From assembly GCF_007896895.1 (NCBI RefSeq), contig NZ_VOGW01000173.1:1-60316 (forward strand): 60,316 nucleotides of DNA, written 5' to 3'. This document shows positions 32,452 to 41,151 of the stretch, piece after piece (the stretch's first letter is position 1; each line of letters begins with the position of its first letter). A program made the position numbers and the translations under genes. The notes under the pieces were generated by a model. The model did not search any database and was not told the origin of the DNA. It saw only the letters and a program-made list of their open reading frames with translations. Origin of the DNA: Streptomyces misionensis. GTDB lineage: Bacteria; Actinomycetota; Actinomycetes; Streptomycetales; Streptomycetaceae.

Positions 32452-33720
32452 ATGACCGACCTGGCCGTTCACACCCCGGACACCGACGCGCGGGAGCTGC
32501 CGGTCCTGCTGCTCGTCGGCAGCGGGTACCGCCCCTACCGCGAGTACATCCTGGCCGCGGTCTCGAAGCACTACCGGTTGTGGCTCCTGGACTCGCACGA
32601 GGCGACGTGGCAGCTGCGGTACTGCGTGGGCGCCACCCGCGTCGACACCCAGGACGCGGACGCCGTGCGCGAGGCGGCCCTGGCCGTCGTCGCATCGCTG
32701 CCGGTCGGGGGCGTCTTCACGTACGACGAGACGCAGGTCGTGTTCTGCGCGCGGCTCGCGCAGGACCTCGGCCTGCCGGGCAGCCCGCCCGAGACCATAG
32801 CCAACTGCCGTGACAAGGCGGCCACTCGTGCCGTCCTCACCGCCGCCGGCGTGCCCCAGCCCGCTTCCTTCACCGTCACCAGCGCCGCGGAAGCCCTCGC
32901 CGCGGCGGAGAAGATCGGCTACCCGGTCATCGTCAAGGCCCGTGCCATGGCCGCCAGTTTCGGCGTCGTCCGCGCGGACGGCCCCGCGGACATCGCCGCC
33001 GCCTTCGCCGCCGCCGACGGCGCCGACTTCATGAACCTGCCGCGCTACCCGGCGAACGTGCTGGTCGAGGAGTTCCTGACCGGGCCGGAGATCAGCGTCG
33101 ACGCCGTCATCCACGACGGCGAGGTCACCCCGACCGTCATCGCCCACAAGCGGCTCGGCCTCGAACCGTACTTCGAGGAGACGGGACACGACGTCGACGC
33201 ACGCGACCCGCTGTTCGAGGACGAGGAACTGCTCGGCCAGCTCCGTGACATCCACCGCGCCCTCGGCTTCGTCCACGGCGCCACCCACTCCGAGTTCAAG
33301 CTGACCCCCCGCGGCCCGCGCCTGGTGGAGATAAACGCCCGGCTCGGCGGGGACCTCATCCCCTACCTCGGTCTGCTGGCCACGGGCGTCGACCCCACGG
33401 TCGTGGCGGCGCACGCCGCGGCCGGCCGCAGGAGCGACCTCACTCCGCTCCACCACAAGGCCGCGGCCGTCAGGTTCCTGCTGCCCGAGGGCCACTGCCG
33501 CACCGTGGAGGTCGTCGTCCACGAGGAGCGCTTCGGGCCGACGATCCACGAGACCGGCATCACCGCCGAACCCGGGGACGAACTCGACCTGCCGCCCGCC
33601 GCGTTCCTCACCCGCTACGGCCATGTCGTCGCCGTCGGGGACGACATGCGCCAGGTTTGGCACGACCTCCAGGAGCCCGAGCGCCTGGTGGAGCTCCGGG
33701 CCGACGTGCTGCCCGAGTGA
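32452..33720 (+). CDS. ATP-grasp ligase (second copy, L-amino-acid-ligase-like)
   Basis: A 422-residue ATP-grasp protein resembling BacD/YwfE-type L-amino acid ligases, which form dipeptides through an acyl phosphate. Key segments are LLLVGSGYRPYREYIL at the N-terminus, NCRDKAATRAVL, VIVKARAMAASFGVV (ATP-binding), LVEEFLTGPEISVDAV, EINARLGGDLIPYL (Mg ligands Glu and Asn), and a C-terminal domain from about residue 320. ATG 32452 with a GAAGGAA ribosome site. It begins the right-arm transcript with the aminotransferase. It may extend or cap the peptide, or make a dipeptide precursor. Confidence 0.88.
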   Translation: MTDLAVHTPDTDARELPVLLLVGSGYRPYREYILAAVSKHYRLWLLDSHEATWQLRYCVGATRVDTQDADAVREAALAVVASLPVGGVFTYDETQVVFCARLAQDLGLPGSPPETIANCRDKAATRAVLTAAGVPQPASFTVTSAAEALAAAEKIGYPVIVKARAMAASFGVVRADGPADIAAAFAAADGADFMNLPRYPANVLVEEFLTGPEISVDAVIHDGEVTPTVIAHKRLGLEPYFEETGHDVDARDPLFEDEELLGQLRDIHRALGFVHGATHSEFKLTPRGPRLVEINARLGGDLIPYLGLLATGVDPTVVAAHAAAGRRSDLTPLHHKAAAVRFLLPEGHCRTVEVVVHEERFGPTIHETGITAEPGDELDLPPAAFLTRYGHVVAVGDDMRQVWHDLQEPERLVELRADVLPE

Positions 33721-33865
33721 ACCCGCGGCCGGCGTCCTGACCGGCCCGACCCGCAGACCCGGCGTCCTCGCCGCCCGATCCGCCGACACTGCCCGCAGCA
33801 CCGTGACCGGTCCGCCCGATCCGCCACCGCACCGGCCGATCGGGCGGCGAGAACAGGACCCCCAC

Positions 33866-35212
33866 ATGACCAGTGTTTCCGAGCACCTCGACATCGCTCC
33901 GGTGCCGCGCACGGCAGCACCCGGCGGTGTCCGACTGGACGCCGCCGAGCTGCACGCCTCGGTGAGCGACCCGTGCCTGACGGCGATGACCCTGCTCAAC
34001 GACATCGCCGGGCGCCACCCGGACGCCGTCTCCTTCGCCGCGGGACGCCCGTACGAGGGCTTCTACGAGGTCGCCGCGCTCAGCGACTACCTGAGCGCCT
34101 TCGAGCGGCACCTGGTGGACGATCTCGGCCTGGGCCCGGAGGACGTGCGCCGGACCTTCTTCCAGTACGGCCGCACCAAGGGGTTCATCCACCACCTGAT
34201 CACGCGTCACCTCGCCTCCGACGAACGGATGACCGTCGATCCCGAGTCGGTGCTCGTGACCACCGGCTGCCAGGAAGCGATGGTGCTCGTCCTGCGGGCG
34301 CTGTGCCGCGACGAGCGCGACGTGGTCCTCGCCGCGTACCCCTCGTACGTCGGATTCCTCGGCGCGGCCCGGCTCGTCGACGTGCGGGTACGGCCGGTCG
34401 CCGAAGGCCCGGGCGGCATCGACCTCGCCGACCTGGCGGAGCAGATCCGCCGCGCCCGGGCCGACGGGCTGCGCCCGCGCGCCTGCTACGTGGTCCCCGA
34501 CTTCGCCAATCCCAGCGGCGTCAGCATCGCGGAGGACGACCGCCGCCGGCTCGTCGAGCTGGCGGAACGGGAGGACATCCTGCTTCTGGAGGACAACCCG
34601 TACTCGATGTTCCACGGGGGCGAGGGCCGGCTGCCCACCCTGAAGTCCATGGACACCGGGCACCGCGTGGTCTATTTCGGGTCGTTCGCGAAGACCGCGT
34701 TCGCCGGGGCGCGGGTCGGGTACGTGATCGCCGACCAGCCGATGGCCGACGGCGCACTGTTCGCCGACGAGCTCGCGAAACTCAAGAGCATGCTCACGCT
34801 CAACACCTCCACGGTCGCCCAGGCCGTCGTGGGCGGCTTCCTGCTGAGGAACGAGTGCAGCGTGGAACGCGCCACCGTGCGGGAGGCCCAGGTCTACCGC
34901 GACAACCTGCGCGCCGTGCTCACCGGCCTCGAGAAGCACTTCGGCGAGGCCGGTCCGCTGCACGGATCCGGGGTCTCGTGGAACGCCCCGGCGGGCGGCA
35001 TGTTCGTCGTCGTCACCCTGCCCTTCCGCGCGGACGACGCCCTGCTCACACGCTCCGCCGAACGTTTCGGAGTGCTCTGGACACCCATGTACCACTTCTA
35101 CGCGGGGGAGGGCGGATCACACCAGATCCGGCTCTCCTTCAGCGTCCTGTCGCCCGAGCGGATCGACGTGGGGATCGGCCGGCTGGCCGAACTCGTGGCC
35201 GACCGCGCCTGA
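33866..35212 (+). CDS. PLP-dependent aminotransferase, fold type I
   Basis: A 448-residue class I/II aminotransferase in the group of VioD, HpgT-like and 2-aminoadipate transaminases, without the GntR domain of MocR proteins. Signatures are SFAAGRPYEGFYE, TTGCQEAM (cofactor-phosphate region), VPDFANPSGVSI (PLP-binding Asn/Pro), LLEDNPYSMF (Asp for the pyridine nitrogen), and SFAKTAFAGARVGY with the PLP lysine. The C-terminal HQIRLSFS holds the carboxylate-binding Arg. It probably forms an amino acid from a 2-oxo acid for the assembly line; the nearby hydroxyacid dehydrogenase could supply it (inference). Confidence 0.9.
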   Translation: MTSVSEHLDIAPVPRTAAPGGVRLDAAELHASVSDPCLTAMTLLNDIAGRHPDAVSFAAGRPYEGFYEVAALSDYLSAFERHLVDDLGLGPEDVRRTFFQYGRTKGFIHHLITRHLASDERMTVDPESVLVTTGCQEAMVLVLRALCRDERDVVLAAYPSYVGFLGAARLVDVRVRPVAEGPGGIDLADLAEQIRRARADGLRPRACYVVPDFANPSGVSIAEDDRRRLVELAEREDILLLEDNPYSMFHGGEGRLPTLKSMDTGHRVVYFGSFAKTAFAGARVGYVIADQPMADGALFADELAKLKSMLTLNTSTVAQAVVGGFLLRNECSVERATVREAQVYRDNLRAVLTGLEKHFGEAGPLHGSGVSWNAPAGGMFVVVTLPFRADDALLTRSAERFGVLWTPMYHFYAGEGGSHQIRLSFSVLSPERIDVGIGRLAELVADRA

Positions 35213-35294
35213 CCCTCGGCGCGCACGCACCGGAACGCCGTTCACCGCTTGCCGTTCACCGCTCACCGATCGCCGCACACTGGGGGAAGACCAC

Positions 35295-35363
35295 ATGAAA
35301 TGGCCAATGCGCAGATCCGTCGTGCCCGACGCCGGGAGAGCGAACCACGGAGGCGCGGCGTGA
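35295..35363 (+). CDS. Possible 22-codon leader ORF before the permease
   Basis: ATG at 35295, well placed after GGGGGAAGA, opens a 22-codon frame beginning MKWPMRRS. Its TGA overlaps the GTG chosen for the permease (GTGA). It could couple translation of the permease. Equally, the ribosome site may serve an in-frame permease ATG at 35300. Only the geometry supports it. Confidence 0.35.
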   Translation: MKWPMRRSVVPDAGRANHGGAA

Positions 35364-36925
35364 CGGCCACCACGACGGGTCCCGAGACCCGGCCGCAGCC
35401 CGGACAGGACGGCAACCTCCGACGCGAGCTCGGCTACTGGAGCCTGACGGGCGTGGCCTTCGGCGGCATCATCGGCTCGGGCTGGCTCTTCGGCTCGTTC
35501 TACGGTGCCCAGGCGGCGGGCCCCGCGGCCGTGATCTCCTGGGTGATCGGCGGCGCCGCGCTGACGCTGGTCGCCCTTGTCCTCATCGAGCTGGGCGCCG
35601 GCAGGCCGGAGGCCGGAGGCATGGTGCGGTGGCCGCTCCTCGCGAACGGACCGCTCGCGGGCACCCTCATCGGCTGGACCATGCTCCTCGCGGTCGCCAG
35701 CACGATGGCCGCCCAGGCCTCCGCCATCGTGCAGTACGCGAACCGCTACCTGCCGGGCATGTACGAGGGCGATGCGCTGACTCTGCGGGGCCGGTCCGCC
35801 GGTGCGGCACTGCTGCTGCTTCTCGTCGTCCTGAACTGGTTCGGGGTCAGGCTCTTCGCCCGGCTGAACCTGCTCGTCACCACCGTCAAGATACTTGTCC
35901 CGCTGCTCACGATCGTGGCGCTGCTGGTCTCGAGTTTCCACCCGGGCAATGTCTCCGCGGGCGGCGGGTTCGCCCCCTACGGATGGGCGGCCTCGCTGAC
36001 CGCGATCGCGAGCGCGGGCATCGTCTACGCCATCGACGGCTTCGCCTCCCCGATCGAGCTGTCCGCCGAGGCGAAGAACCCGCGGCGGGACATACCCCGG
36101 GCGATCCTCACCGCCATCGGACTCTCGGTCCTCCTGCACGTCGTGCTCCAGCTGACGTTCATCTTCGCCGTCCCGACCGAGAGCCTCGGCGGGGGCTGGC
36201 GCGGGCTGAACTTCGCCTCGCCCTTCGGCGAGCTCGCGCTGCTGCTCAACCTCAGCTGGCTGGCCGCGGTCGTCTACGCCGACGCCGTGTTCTCGCCCGG
36301 CGGCTCGACGTACGTGACAGTGGCCGCCGGCAGTCGGGAGACCTACGCAGTGGCCAAGAACGAGGCGTTGCCGCGGCGGTTCTCCGTGGTGTCGGAGCGG
36401 GCCGGCGTCCCGCGGAACGCCATGGCTCTCAACTTTGTCCTGAGCGTCGTCATCCTGCTGCCGTCCAGCGGGTGGCGGGACCTCATCTCCGTGGTCGGCG
36501 CCCTGGCCCTGCTGACCTACGCGCTGTGCTCCGTGGCGGCGGGCGCCTTCCGGGAGGCCGCCCCCGAGCGGCTGGCGGGCTGGGTCCCCGGCCTCGGCTG
36601 GATCGCGCCGGCAGGCTTCGTGGTCGCCTCGGAGCTCGTGCACTGGTCCGCCTGGGAGAACCTCCGGATCGCGCTGCCCGAGCTGCTGGCCGCCGTGCTC
36701 CTGTTCGTCGTCCTGCGCCGCCGCGACCTCGACCTCCGCGCCGAGCTGCGGACCGGCGCCTGGCTCCTCGGCTACTTCGTGTGGCTGCTGGTCCTGTCGG
36801 GCCTCGGCAGCTTCGGCGGCGCGAACCTGATCCCGGCGCCCTGGGACACGGTGGCGGTGGCCCTGTGCGCCCTGGCCACCTACCGCTGGGGCGTCCGCTC
36901 GGGCACGGCGTACCTGCGCCGCTGA
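35360..36925 (+). CDS. APC-family amino acid permease
   Basis: A 521-residue transporter with about twelve to fourteen hydrophobic segments. The N-terminal FGGIIGSGWLFGSFYGAQ is the GIIGxG substrate-carboxylate loop of the APC superfamily. The middle FASPIELSAEAKNPRRDIPRAI is the loop after TM6 typical of amino acid/polyamine permeases. GTG 35360 has a GGAGG ribosome site; ATG 35300 would add 20 arginine-rich residues. It is the last gene of the right arm, about 150 bp after the aminotransferase. Import of a precursor or re-uptake of an unusual amino acid is plausible. Confidence 0.87.
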   Translation: MTATTTGPETRPQPGQDGNLRRELGYWSLTGVAFGGIIGSGWLFGSFYGAQAAGPAAVISWVIGGAALTLVALVLIELGAGRPEAGGMVRWPLLANGPLAGTLIGWTMLLAVASTMAAQASAIVQYANRYLPGMYEGDALTLRGRSAGAALLLLLVVLNWFGVRLFARLNLLVTTVKILVPLLTIVALLVSSFHPGNVSAGGGFAPYGWAASLTAIASAGIVYAIDGFASPIELSAEAKNPRRDIPRAILTAIGLSVLLHVVLQLTFIFAVPTESLGGGWRGLNFASPFGELALLLNLSWLAAVVYADAVFSPGGSTYVTVAAGSRETYAVAKNEALPRRFSVVSERAGVPRNAMALNFVLSVVILLPSSGWRDLISVVGALALLTYALCSVAAGAFREAAPERLAGWVPGLGWIAPAGFVVASELVHWSAWENLRIALPELLAAVLLFVVLRRRDLDLRAELRTGAWLLGYFVWLLVLSGLGSFGGANLIPAPWDTVAVALCALATYRWGVRSGTAYLRR

Positions 36926-36993
36926 CGGTGCACCGGCCGGTTCGGCCGCCGTCCCCGTACTGGGCGTCCGGTGGCGAGGATTGTCCGGAAGGA

Positions 36994-37530
36994 TCAGTCG
37001 CTCACGAATTCAAGGCTGGAGAAATCGGCGTGAAAAACGTGCCCATTACGGTTCACGCGCGATGCCGCCGCACCGACACAGCCGGCGCGCCTGTAAAGCA
37101 GAACAACCTCGTCGGTTTCGTTGTGGACGTACCCGCTGCCTTTGATGTTGAAGCACCGCTCGGATGTGGGATTCTCCAGCGTTCTCCGCTCTCCGGGTTT
37201 GAGATAGATGAAGATTCCGAAGGCAGGGCCGATCCCATTGAATCGCACACTTCGAAATGTTTCGTGTGGCCGTCGACCTCGGGGCGGAACATACGAGGGC
37301 ACCCCCGAACAATTGGGAGTGCCGTAGAGCTCGGCCTGCACGTCGGTCTGGTTCTCCACCGGACCGCTTCCCTCCGTGTACGGGTAGCAGCGAATATCGG
37401 GGTCCTTGATGTGCCCCTCCGCCGGAGGCAAGGTGTAGGTGAATTTCCCCTCCGCCGCAACCGCGTCAACAGGCGGAACGGCCAACGCGAATACCGCCAG
37501 GGCGCTGATGGTGAGAACAAGCCGGTACAC
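36994..37530 (-). CDS. Small secreted protein, longer paralogue (178 aa)
   Basis: GTG 37530, behind GAGAGG, starts a Sec signal peptide (hydrophobic core LTISALAVFALAVPP, cleavage near VDAVAA). The mature part has four cysteines (RCYPY, NCSGV, RCFNI, GCVGA). Its last 70 residues align with the neighbouring 102-aa protein: IFIY, a LENPTSERC / LDNPLSDKC block, ETDEVVLLY, AGC and a final F-x-SxxF. The N-terminal 85 residues are unique. Family and role unknown. The gene is second in a probable two-gene unit, 86 bp after the shorter copy, and convergent with the permease. Confidence 0.75.
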   Translation of the reverse strand: MYRLVLTISALAVFALAVPPVDAVAAEGKFTYTLPPAEGHIKDPDIRCYPYTEGSGPVENQTDVQAELYGTPNCSGVPSYVPPRGRRPHETFRSVRFNGIGPAFGIFIYLKPGERRTLENPTSERCFNIKGSGYVHNETDEVVLLYRRAGCVGAAASRVNRNGHVFHADFSSLEFVSD

Positions 37531-37616
37531 GACACACCTCTCGTTGATCAAGGCCAGGTCGGTCGCGGCGACGACCGAGCGGCAGGCCCCGCGAGTGGGG
37601 CCTGCCCGCGCCGCGG

Positions 37617-37925
37617 TCAGTCGGCGAAGAGGACGCTGCCGAAGTCCAGGTTGACCCCGTTCTCGCCGGGCTTGATGTGCTCCGGGTGGCCCAGGCAGCC
37701 GGCATGCGGGTACAGCAGGACGACATCGTCGGTACCGTTGAAGGCCCGCCCCGCGCCCTCGATGGTGAGGCACTTGTCGGACAGCGGGTTGTCGAGTGTG
37801 ATCTGCCTGCCGGCGGCATTGTGGTAGATGAACACCCCGTTCGCGGCATAGGACGGGGCGACGCTCCCGAAGGTGATGGCGGCCGCGGTGACGACCGTGG
37901 ACAGAGCGAACATGATCCGCTTCAT
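37617..37925 (-). CDS. Small secreted protein, shorter paralogue (102 aa)
   Basis: ATG 37925 with GGAG upstream. Residues 1-28 are a clear Sec signal peptide ending SYA-AN. The mature protein of about 74 residues is beta-rich, with two cysteines (KCLTI and GCLGH) probably forming one disulphide, and motifs TLDNPLSDKC and DDVVLLYPHAG. It is a tandem duplicate of the C-terminal part of the next gene. The function is unknown; spread of the pattern with aromatic/hydrophobic strands suggests a small extracellular beta-fold. Confidence 0.78.
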   Translation of the reverse strand: MKRIMFALSTVVTAAAITFGSVAPSYAANGVFIYHNAAGRQITLDNPLSDKCLTIEGAGRAFNGTDDVVLLYPHAGCLGHPEHIKPGENGVNLDFGSVLFAD

Positions 37926-38356
37926 ATACCACTCCTGGATTTCGCGGGTGAACCGCACGGGACTGCGCGCACGGATGCATGAGAGATCGACTCCGGAACG
38001 AGACGTACGAGCATTCCAGGATGTCGGATCATTCAGCTCACCGCACGCTGCGGCGGATTGCGAAACAAGCATGGCACCCCCGCACCCGGAATGAGCGTTT
38101 CTGCAGATCGAAGCACCGGAGCACCGGAGGCATTCCCGCGCACAACACACCACACGGAATGCTCCGGCACACGACCGATCCGACCTTCGAAGCCGGGGAC
38201 CTACGGCAATACATGCACTGATACAGCAAAACAGATATCGATCATGGGATAATCGGAATCCCAATCGGGTAGGCCCGTCCCGACCGAGCGGCCCTCCAGG
38301 ATCGCCACCGCCCTGCGCCGTTCGTGCACCGCTGGGGCGTCCGGCCGGGTGTGCGG
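37926..38356. other. 431-bp AT-richer non-coding stretch
   Basis: Upstream region of the two secreted-protein genes, noticeably lower in GC than any gene nearby (about 37960-38270). No coding frame is convincing and no long repeat is seen. It probably contains their promoter. The composition suggests imported DNA. Confidence 0.5.
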
Positions 38357-39064
38357 TCAGCCGCCCTGGCCGGCGCTGCCCACCGGGCCGACCGTCACCT
38401 GGGAGGTGGTCTCGTCCGTGACGGGCAGCGTGGCGGCGCCGGGCCACTTCAGGGTGACCGTCTTGGTCTCGTTCGGCGGGGTCACCAGCAGCCCGGTGAT
38501 GCGGACGCCGGAGCCGCCCGTGTCGTTGGACGGGTAGTGGATGCCGAAGGCGATCGACTGCCCGTTCTTGAGGACCGACGAGGTGGCCTTCTCACCCGTG
38601 CGCTTCGCGGACAGCGAGCCTTCCCGAAGCTGCAGATCGACGCCCGCGTACCCCGAGATCGTGCAGTCCCGGCCACCGTTGTTCTTCATCGTCACGGCGA
38701 CGGTGCGGTCGGGGTCGCCGTCGATGGTGTTGTCCGCCGCCGTGATCTCCAGCTCGTCGGTACGGCACCAGGCGGCCTTGCCGGTCCCGCCTGCCGCGGC
38801 GGATCCGCTGCCCGCGGCCGTGCCCTGCGTGGAGGAGCCCTTACCAGCTGAGCCGTTCCCGGCCGAGCCCGCGCCGTCGGAGCCCTGCGCGCCGTCGCCC
38901 TGTCCGGAGCCGCTGCCCGCGCCCGTACCGTCCTGGGAAGAGGCGGTGGCCGCGGCCGACGGGTCGCTCTGCCCCGTCGTGCCGCCACCGTCGTTCTGAC
39001 AGGCGGCGAGCGAGAGGCTCGCGGCGACGGCCAGAGCGGCGAAGGTGAGCTTGTGAACGCGCAT
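38357..39064 (-). CDS. DUF4232 lipoprotein (first)
   Basis: A 235-residue lipoprotein: signal peptide with lipobox LAAC (about residues 19-22), a Gly/Ser/Ala-rich linker to about residue 95, then a DUF4232 domain. The domain starts CRTDELEIT, has NNGGRDCTISGYAGVDLQL (second cysteine), and ends LLVTPPNETKTV. The two cysteines probably pair. DUF4232 proteins are extracellular, common in actinomycetes and of unknown function. A second, divergent copy lies at 39992. Confidence 0.88.
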   Translation of the reverse strand: MRVHKLTFAALAVAASLSLAACQNDGGGTTGQSDPSAAATASSQDGTGAGSGSGQGDGAQGSDGAGSAGNGSAGKGSSTQGTAAGSGSAAAGGTGKAAWCRTDELEITAADNTIDGDPDRTVAVTMKNNGGRDCTISGYAGVDLQLREGSLSAKRTGEKATSSVLKNGQSIAFGIHYPSNDTGGSGVRITGLLVTPPNETKTVTLKWPGAATLPVTDETTSQVTVGPVGSAGQGG

Positions 39065-39579
39065 CGTTTTTCCTCGGATCGGTTGCGGTCATCGGCCGCT
39101 CGGTACCGTCCCGCACACCTCCTCGTGAGTCGGCGGGAGTCGGTACCGGCGAGCGTTTCTGATCAACAGGACCCCTCGGTCACGGCGAGCCGTTCCCTCG
39201 AACGCCCGCTGGATACACGCCTGTTACGCACGCCGTGGCACAACGCATGCCACCGCTGGCCGCGCCGCCCCTTGCCACCTGTCGGAGGCCGGCGCCGGTT
39301 GGGACAGACCTGTGACCCGGTGGATCTTGACCAGTGTCCCGGGCACGGCGACAACGTCCAGCACAGCTGACCGGCAGAGGTTACGTACGCAGGGCGGGAC
39401 CGGGTGCGCCCCGGCAGCAGCCATGGATCGCATGACCGTCACGGGAGCAAGCCGGCCGCGATCCCTGGCCGCCGCCTCCGCGCCGCAATGATCTGATCCG
39501 ATCGGGGCACCCGCCGGGGCGGGCACAGCCGGACCGGAGCGGCAGCACCCGGGCCATGGACGAGCCGGGCTCGTTGGTG
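39065..39579. other. 515-bp stretch without a supported gene
   Basis: Upstream of the first DUF4232 gene. Frames are arginine/proline-rich and end abruptly. I see no RNA gene. The following segment holds a decayed SDR gene, so this may be degraded DNA. Confidence 0.45.
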
Positions 39580-39805
39580 TACACGCGACGAGCAGATGAC
39601 CCGGACCTGGGCCGCCGAATCCGGCCCTCGCGGTGTCCGGGGCAATGCCGTCGCTCCCGGCGTCACCCCGACTCCCGGCACCGAGAGCGCCCGCCCGTCA
39701 TCGAACGCATGGCCGCGACGACTCCGGCCGGAGCCCCGGTCGCTCCCGAGGACATCGCCCACGCCGTCGCCTTCCTCGCCTCCGACGAGGCCCGCATGAG
39801 CCACC
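39580..39805 (+). pseudogene. Decayed SDR gene fragment
   Basis: Two pieces of a short-chain dehydrogenase C-terminal half lie in different frames. WAAESGPRGVRGNAVAPG (from about 39602), the usual strand before the substrate loop, is followed by VIERMAATTPAGAPVAPED and then IAHAVAFLASDEA in a second frame. A frameshift near 39680 separates them, and the N-terminal Rossmann half and the catalytic YxxxK are missing. It cannot make a functional enzyme. Confidence 0.75.
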
Positions 39806-39991
39806 CATGCCGGTTCACCTGGTTCGTCCCGTTTCGCACAAGCGGTTGTCACGGATCATCAACTCGCCTGTCACAGCGGCATCTTGATCCGGCCCGCGGC
39901 GCAACGGCCCGCCCGGAAGCAGACATCCCCAGAGACGACAGCGGCTCGTCGGTTCGAGCGGGCCGGACAAGACCACTTCGCAGGAGTGCAC

Positions 39992-40714
39992 ATGCGCGTC
40001 AAGAAGATCTCCGCCCTCGCCGTGATCGTCGCCGCGGCCGGCCTCTCGCTGACCGCGTGCGGCGGCAGCGACGGTTCGAGCACGGCCGCGCAGAGCAGCA
40101 CACCGGCTTCCGCCAGCAGCTCCACGGGCGGCCAGGGCGCGGCAGGCGCTTCCTCCGGCACCTCCGGCGACACCACCGGCGGCACCTCCAGCGACACCAC
40201 CGGTAGCACCGGCACCAGCGGCAACACCGGAACCAGCACCAGCGGCGGCGCAGGGAAGAAGGCCGCCGCCCGGACCGGGACCACGGCGTCGGGCGCCCTG
40301 TGCAAGACCGACCACCTCGGCTTCAGCGCCGCGTCCGCCGGAGTCAAGAACGAGATCGTCGTCAACCTGAAGAACACCGGCTCCACCACCTGCAGCATGC
40401 ACGGCTTCCCCGGCGTCCAGCTCCTCGGCGCCGACGGCCTGGGCGACAAGGGCCCCGACGCCGCCCGCACCGACACCACCGCGCCCGCCGTCACCATCGC
40501 CCCCGGCGAGGAGACCCGCTTCCTCCTCCACTACATCCCCGACACCAGCGGCTCCGGCAAGACCTACACCAGGCTCGCCGTCACCCCGCCCAACGAGACC
40601 GTCTTCGACGTCATGGACCTCGACGGCCTCAGCATCACCGTCCCCGCCACCACCGGCAACGCCCCCGACGTCTACGTCGACCCCGTCGGCTACCACACCG
40701 GCACCGGCAAGTGA
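39992..40714 (+). CDS. DUF4232 lipoprotein (second)
   Basis: A 240-residue paralogue of the protein at 38357. Lipobox LTAC (about residues 20-23), a long Ser/Thr/Gly linker to about residue 95, then DUF4232: CKTDHLGFS, NTGSTTCSMHGFPGVQLL, PGEETRFLLHY and LAVTPPNETVFDV. It has the two conserved cysteines. ATG 39992 has CAGGAG upstream. Probably membrane-anchored and extracytoplasmic, function unknown. Its C-terminal domain carries a small GADGLGDKG insertion absent from the first copy. Confidence 0.88.
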   Translation: MRVKKISALAVIVAAAGLSLTACGGSDGSSTAAQSSTPASASSSTGGQGAAGASSGTSGDTTGGTSSDTTGSTGTSGNTGTSTSGGAGKKAAARTGTTASGALCKTDHLGFSAASAGVKNEIVVNLKNTGSTTCSMHGFPGVQLLGADGLGDKGPDAARTDTTAPAVTIAPGEETRFLLHYIPDTSGSGKTYTRLAVTPPNETVFDVMDLDGLSITVPATTGNAPDVYVDPVGYHTGTGK

Positions 40715-40835
40715 CCGCGTCAACAGGTCCGGCCCGTGAAGCCCCGGCAAGGGGCTCCGGAGGTCCCACTCCCCCGTGTCAGGGACGGCCGTAGTGGACG
40801 GGCAGGCCGCCGGCGGCCTCGCCCCCGTCTTCGCC

Positions 40836-41016
40836 ATGTCAGTTCCGTGTCAGGGGCCCGTGCCACTCTCTTTCACGTGAACGACCCCGGAAACGAAAGG
40901 GGGTCGGGAGCGAGGAGAGGTGCCCGGAGTGGTTGATCGGGGACCAGCGAGCACGCCTCGAGGTCGGACCCCGTCAGGGGTCCACGCAGGTTCGAATCCT
41001 GCCCTCTCCGCGTCAC
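40836..41016 (+). repeat. 181-bp direct repeat, copy 1, carrying a tRNA-like gene
   Basis: This block recurs at 42426-42606, exactly 1590 bp away, with one mismatch near 40844. It contains the tRNA-like sequence and 78 bp upstream, which includes a GACCCC/GGGGTC hairpin just before the RNA. Flanks outside the block diverge. Confidence 0.95.
40914..41010 (+). tRNA. tRNA-Ser-like gene, copy 1, with non-canonical anticodon arm
   Basis: Ninety-seven bases fold as a class II tRNA: acceptor GGAGAGG/CCTCTCC with discriminator G, D-arm CCCG/CGGG, T-arm GCAGG-TTCGAAT-CCTGC, and a long variable arm GGACCCC/GGGGTCC. This set is typical of tRNA-Ser, and the 5' end resembles streptomycete tRNA-Ser(CGA). 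The anticodon region is abnormal: 24 nt instead of 17. It is best paired as ACC/GGT outside and CGAG/CTCG inside, with a 5-nt loop. No normal 5-bp stem with 7-nt loop forms, although CCTCGAG contains a CGA triplet. It may be a degenerate tRNA or a specialised RNA. Confidence 0.6.
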
Positions 41017-41017
41017 A

Positions 41018-41060
41018 CGGCACGCCGCTCACCGGGAAACATCCGGTGAGCGGCGTGCCG
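41018..41060 (+). terminator. 18-bp hairpin after tRNA-like copy 1
   Basis: Perfect 18-bp stem (CGGCACGCCGCTCACCGG and its complement) with loop GAAACAT, starting 8 bp after the RNA. It is equivalent to the hairpin after copy 2 but differs at paired positions in a compensatory way. Confidence 0.9.
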
Positions 41061-41151
41061 ATGCCGTGCGACATCGCCCCCGTGGACGACGACGTCCAGA
41101 CCGCCTCACCGAGCACTCCCGGCCGAGGGCTGATGGCGTCTGCGTGCTCGG

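Noticed and set aside
40914..41010. Selenocysteine tRNA.
   Set aside because: The long variable arm fits, but there is no TCA anticodon in a TTCAAA-type loop, and the acceptor stem is 7 bp and D-stem 4 bp, unlike tRNA-Sec.
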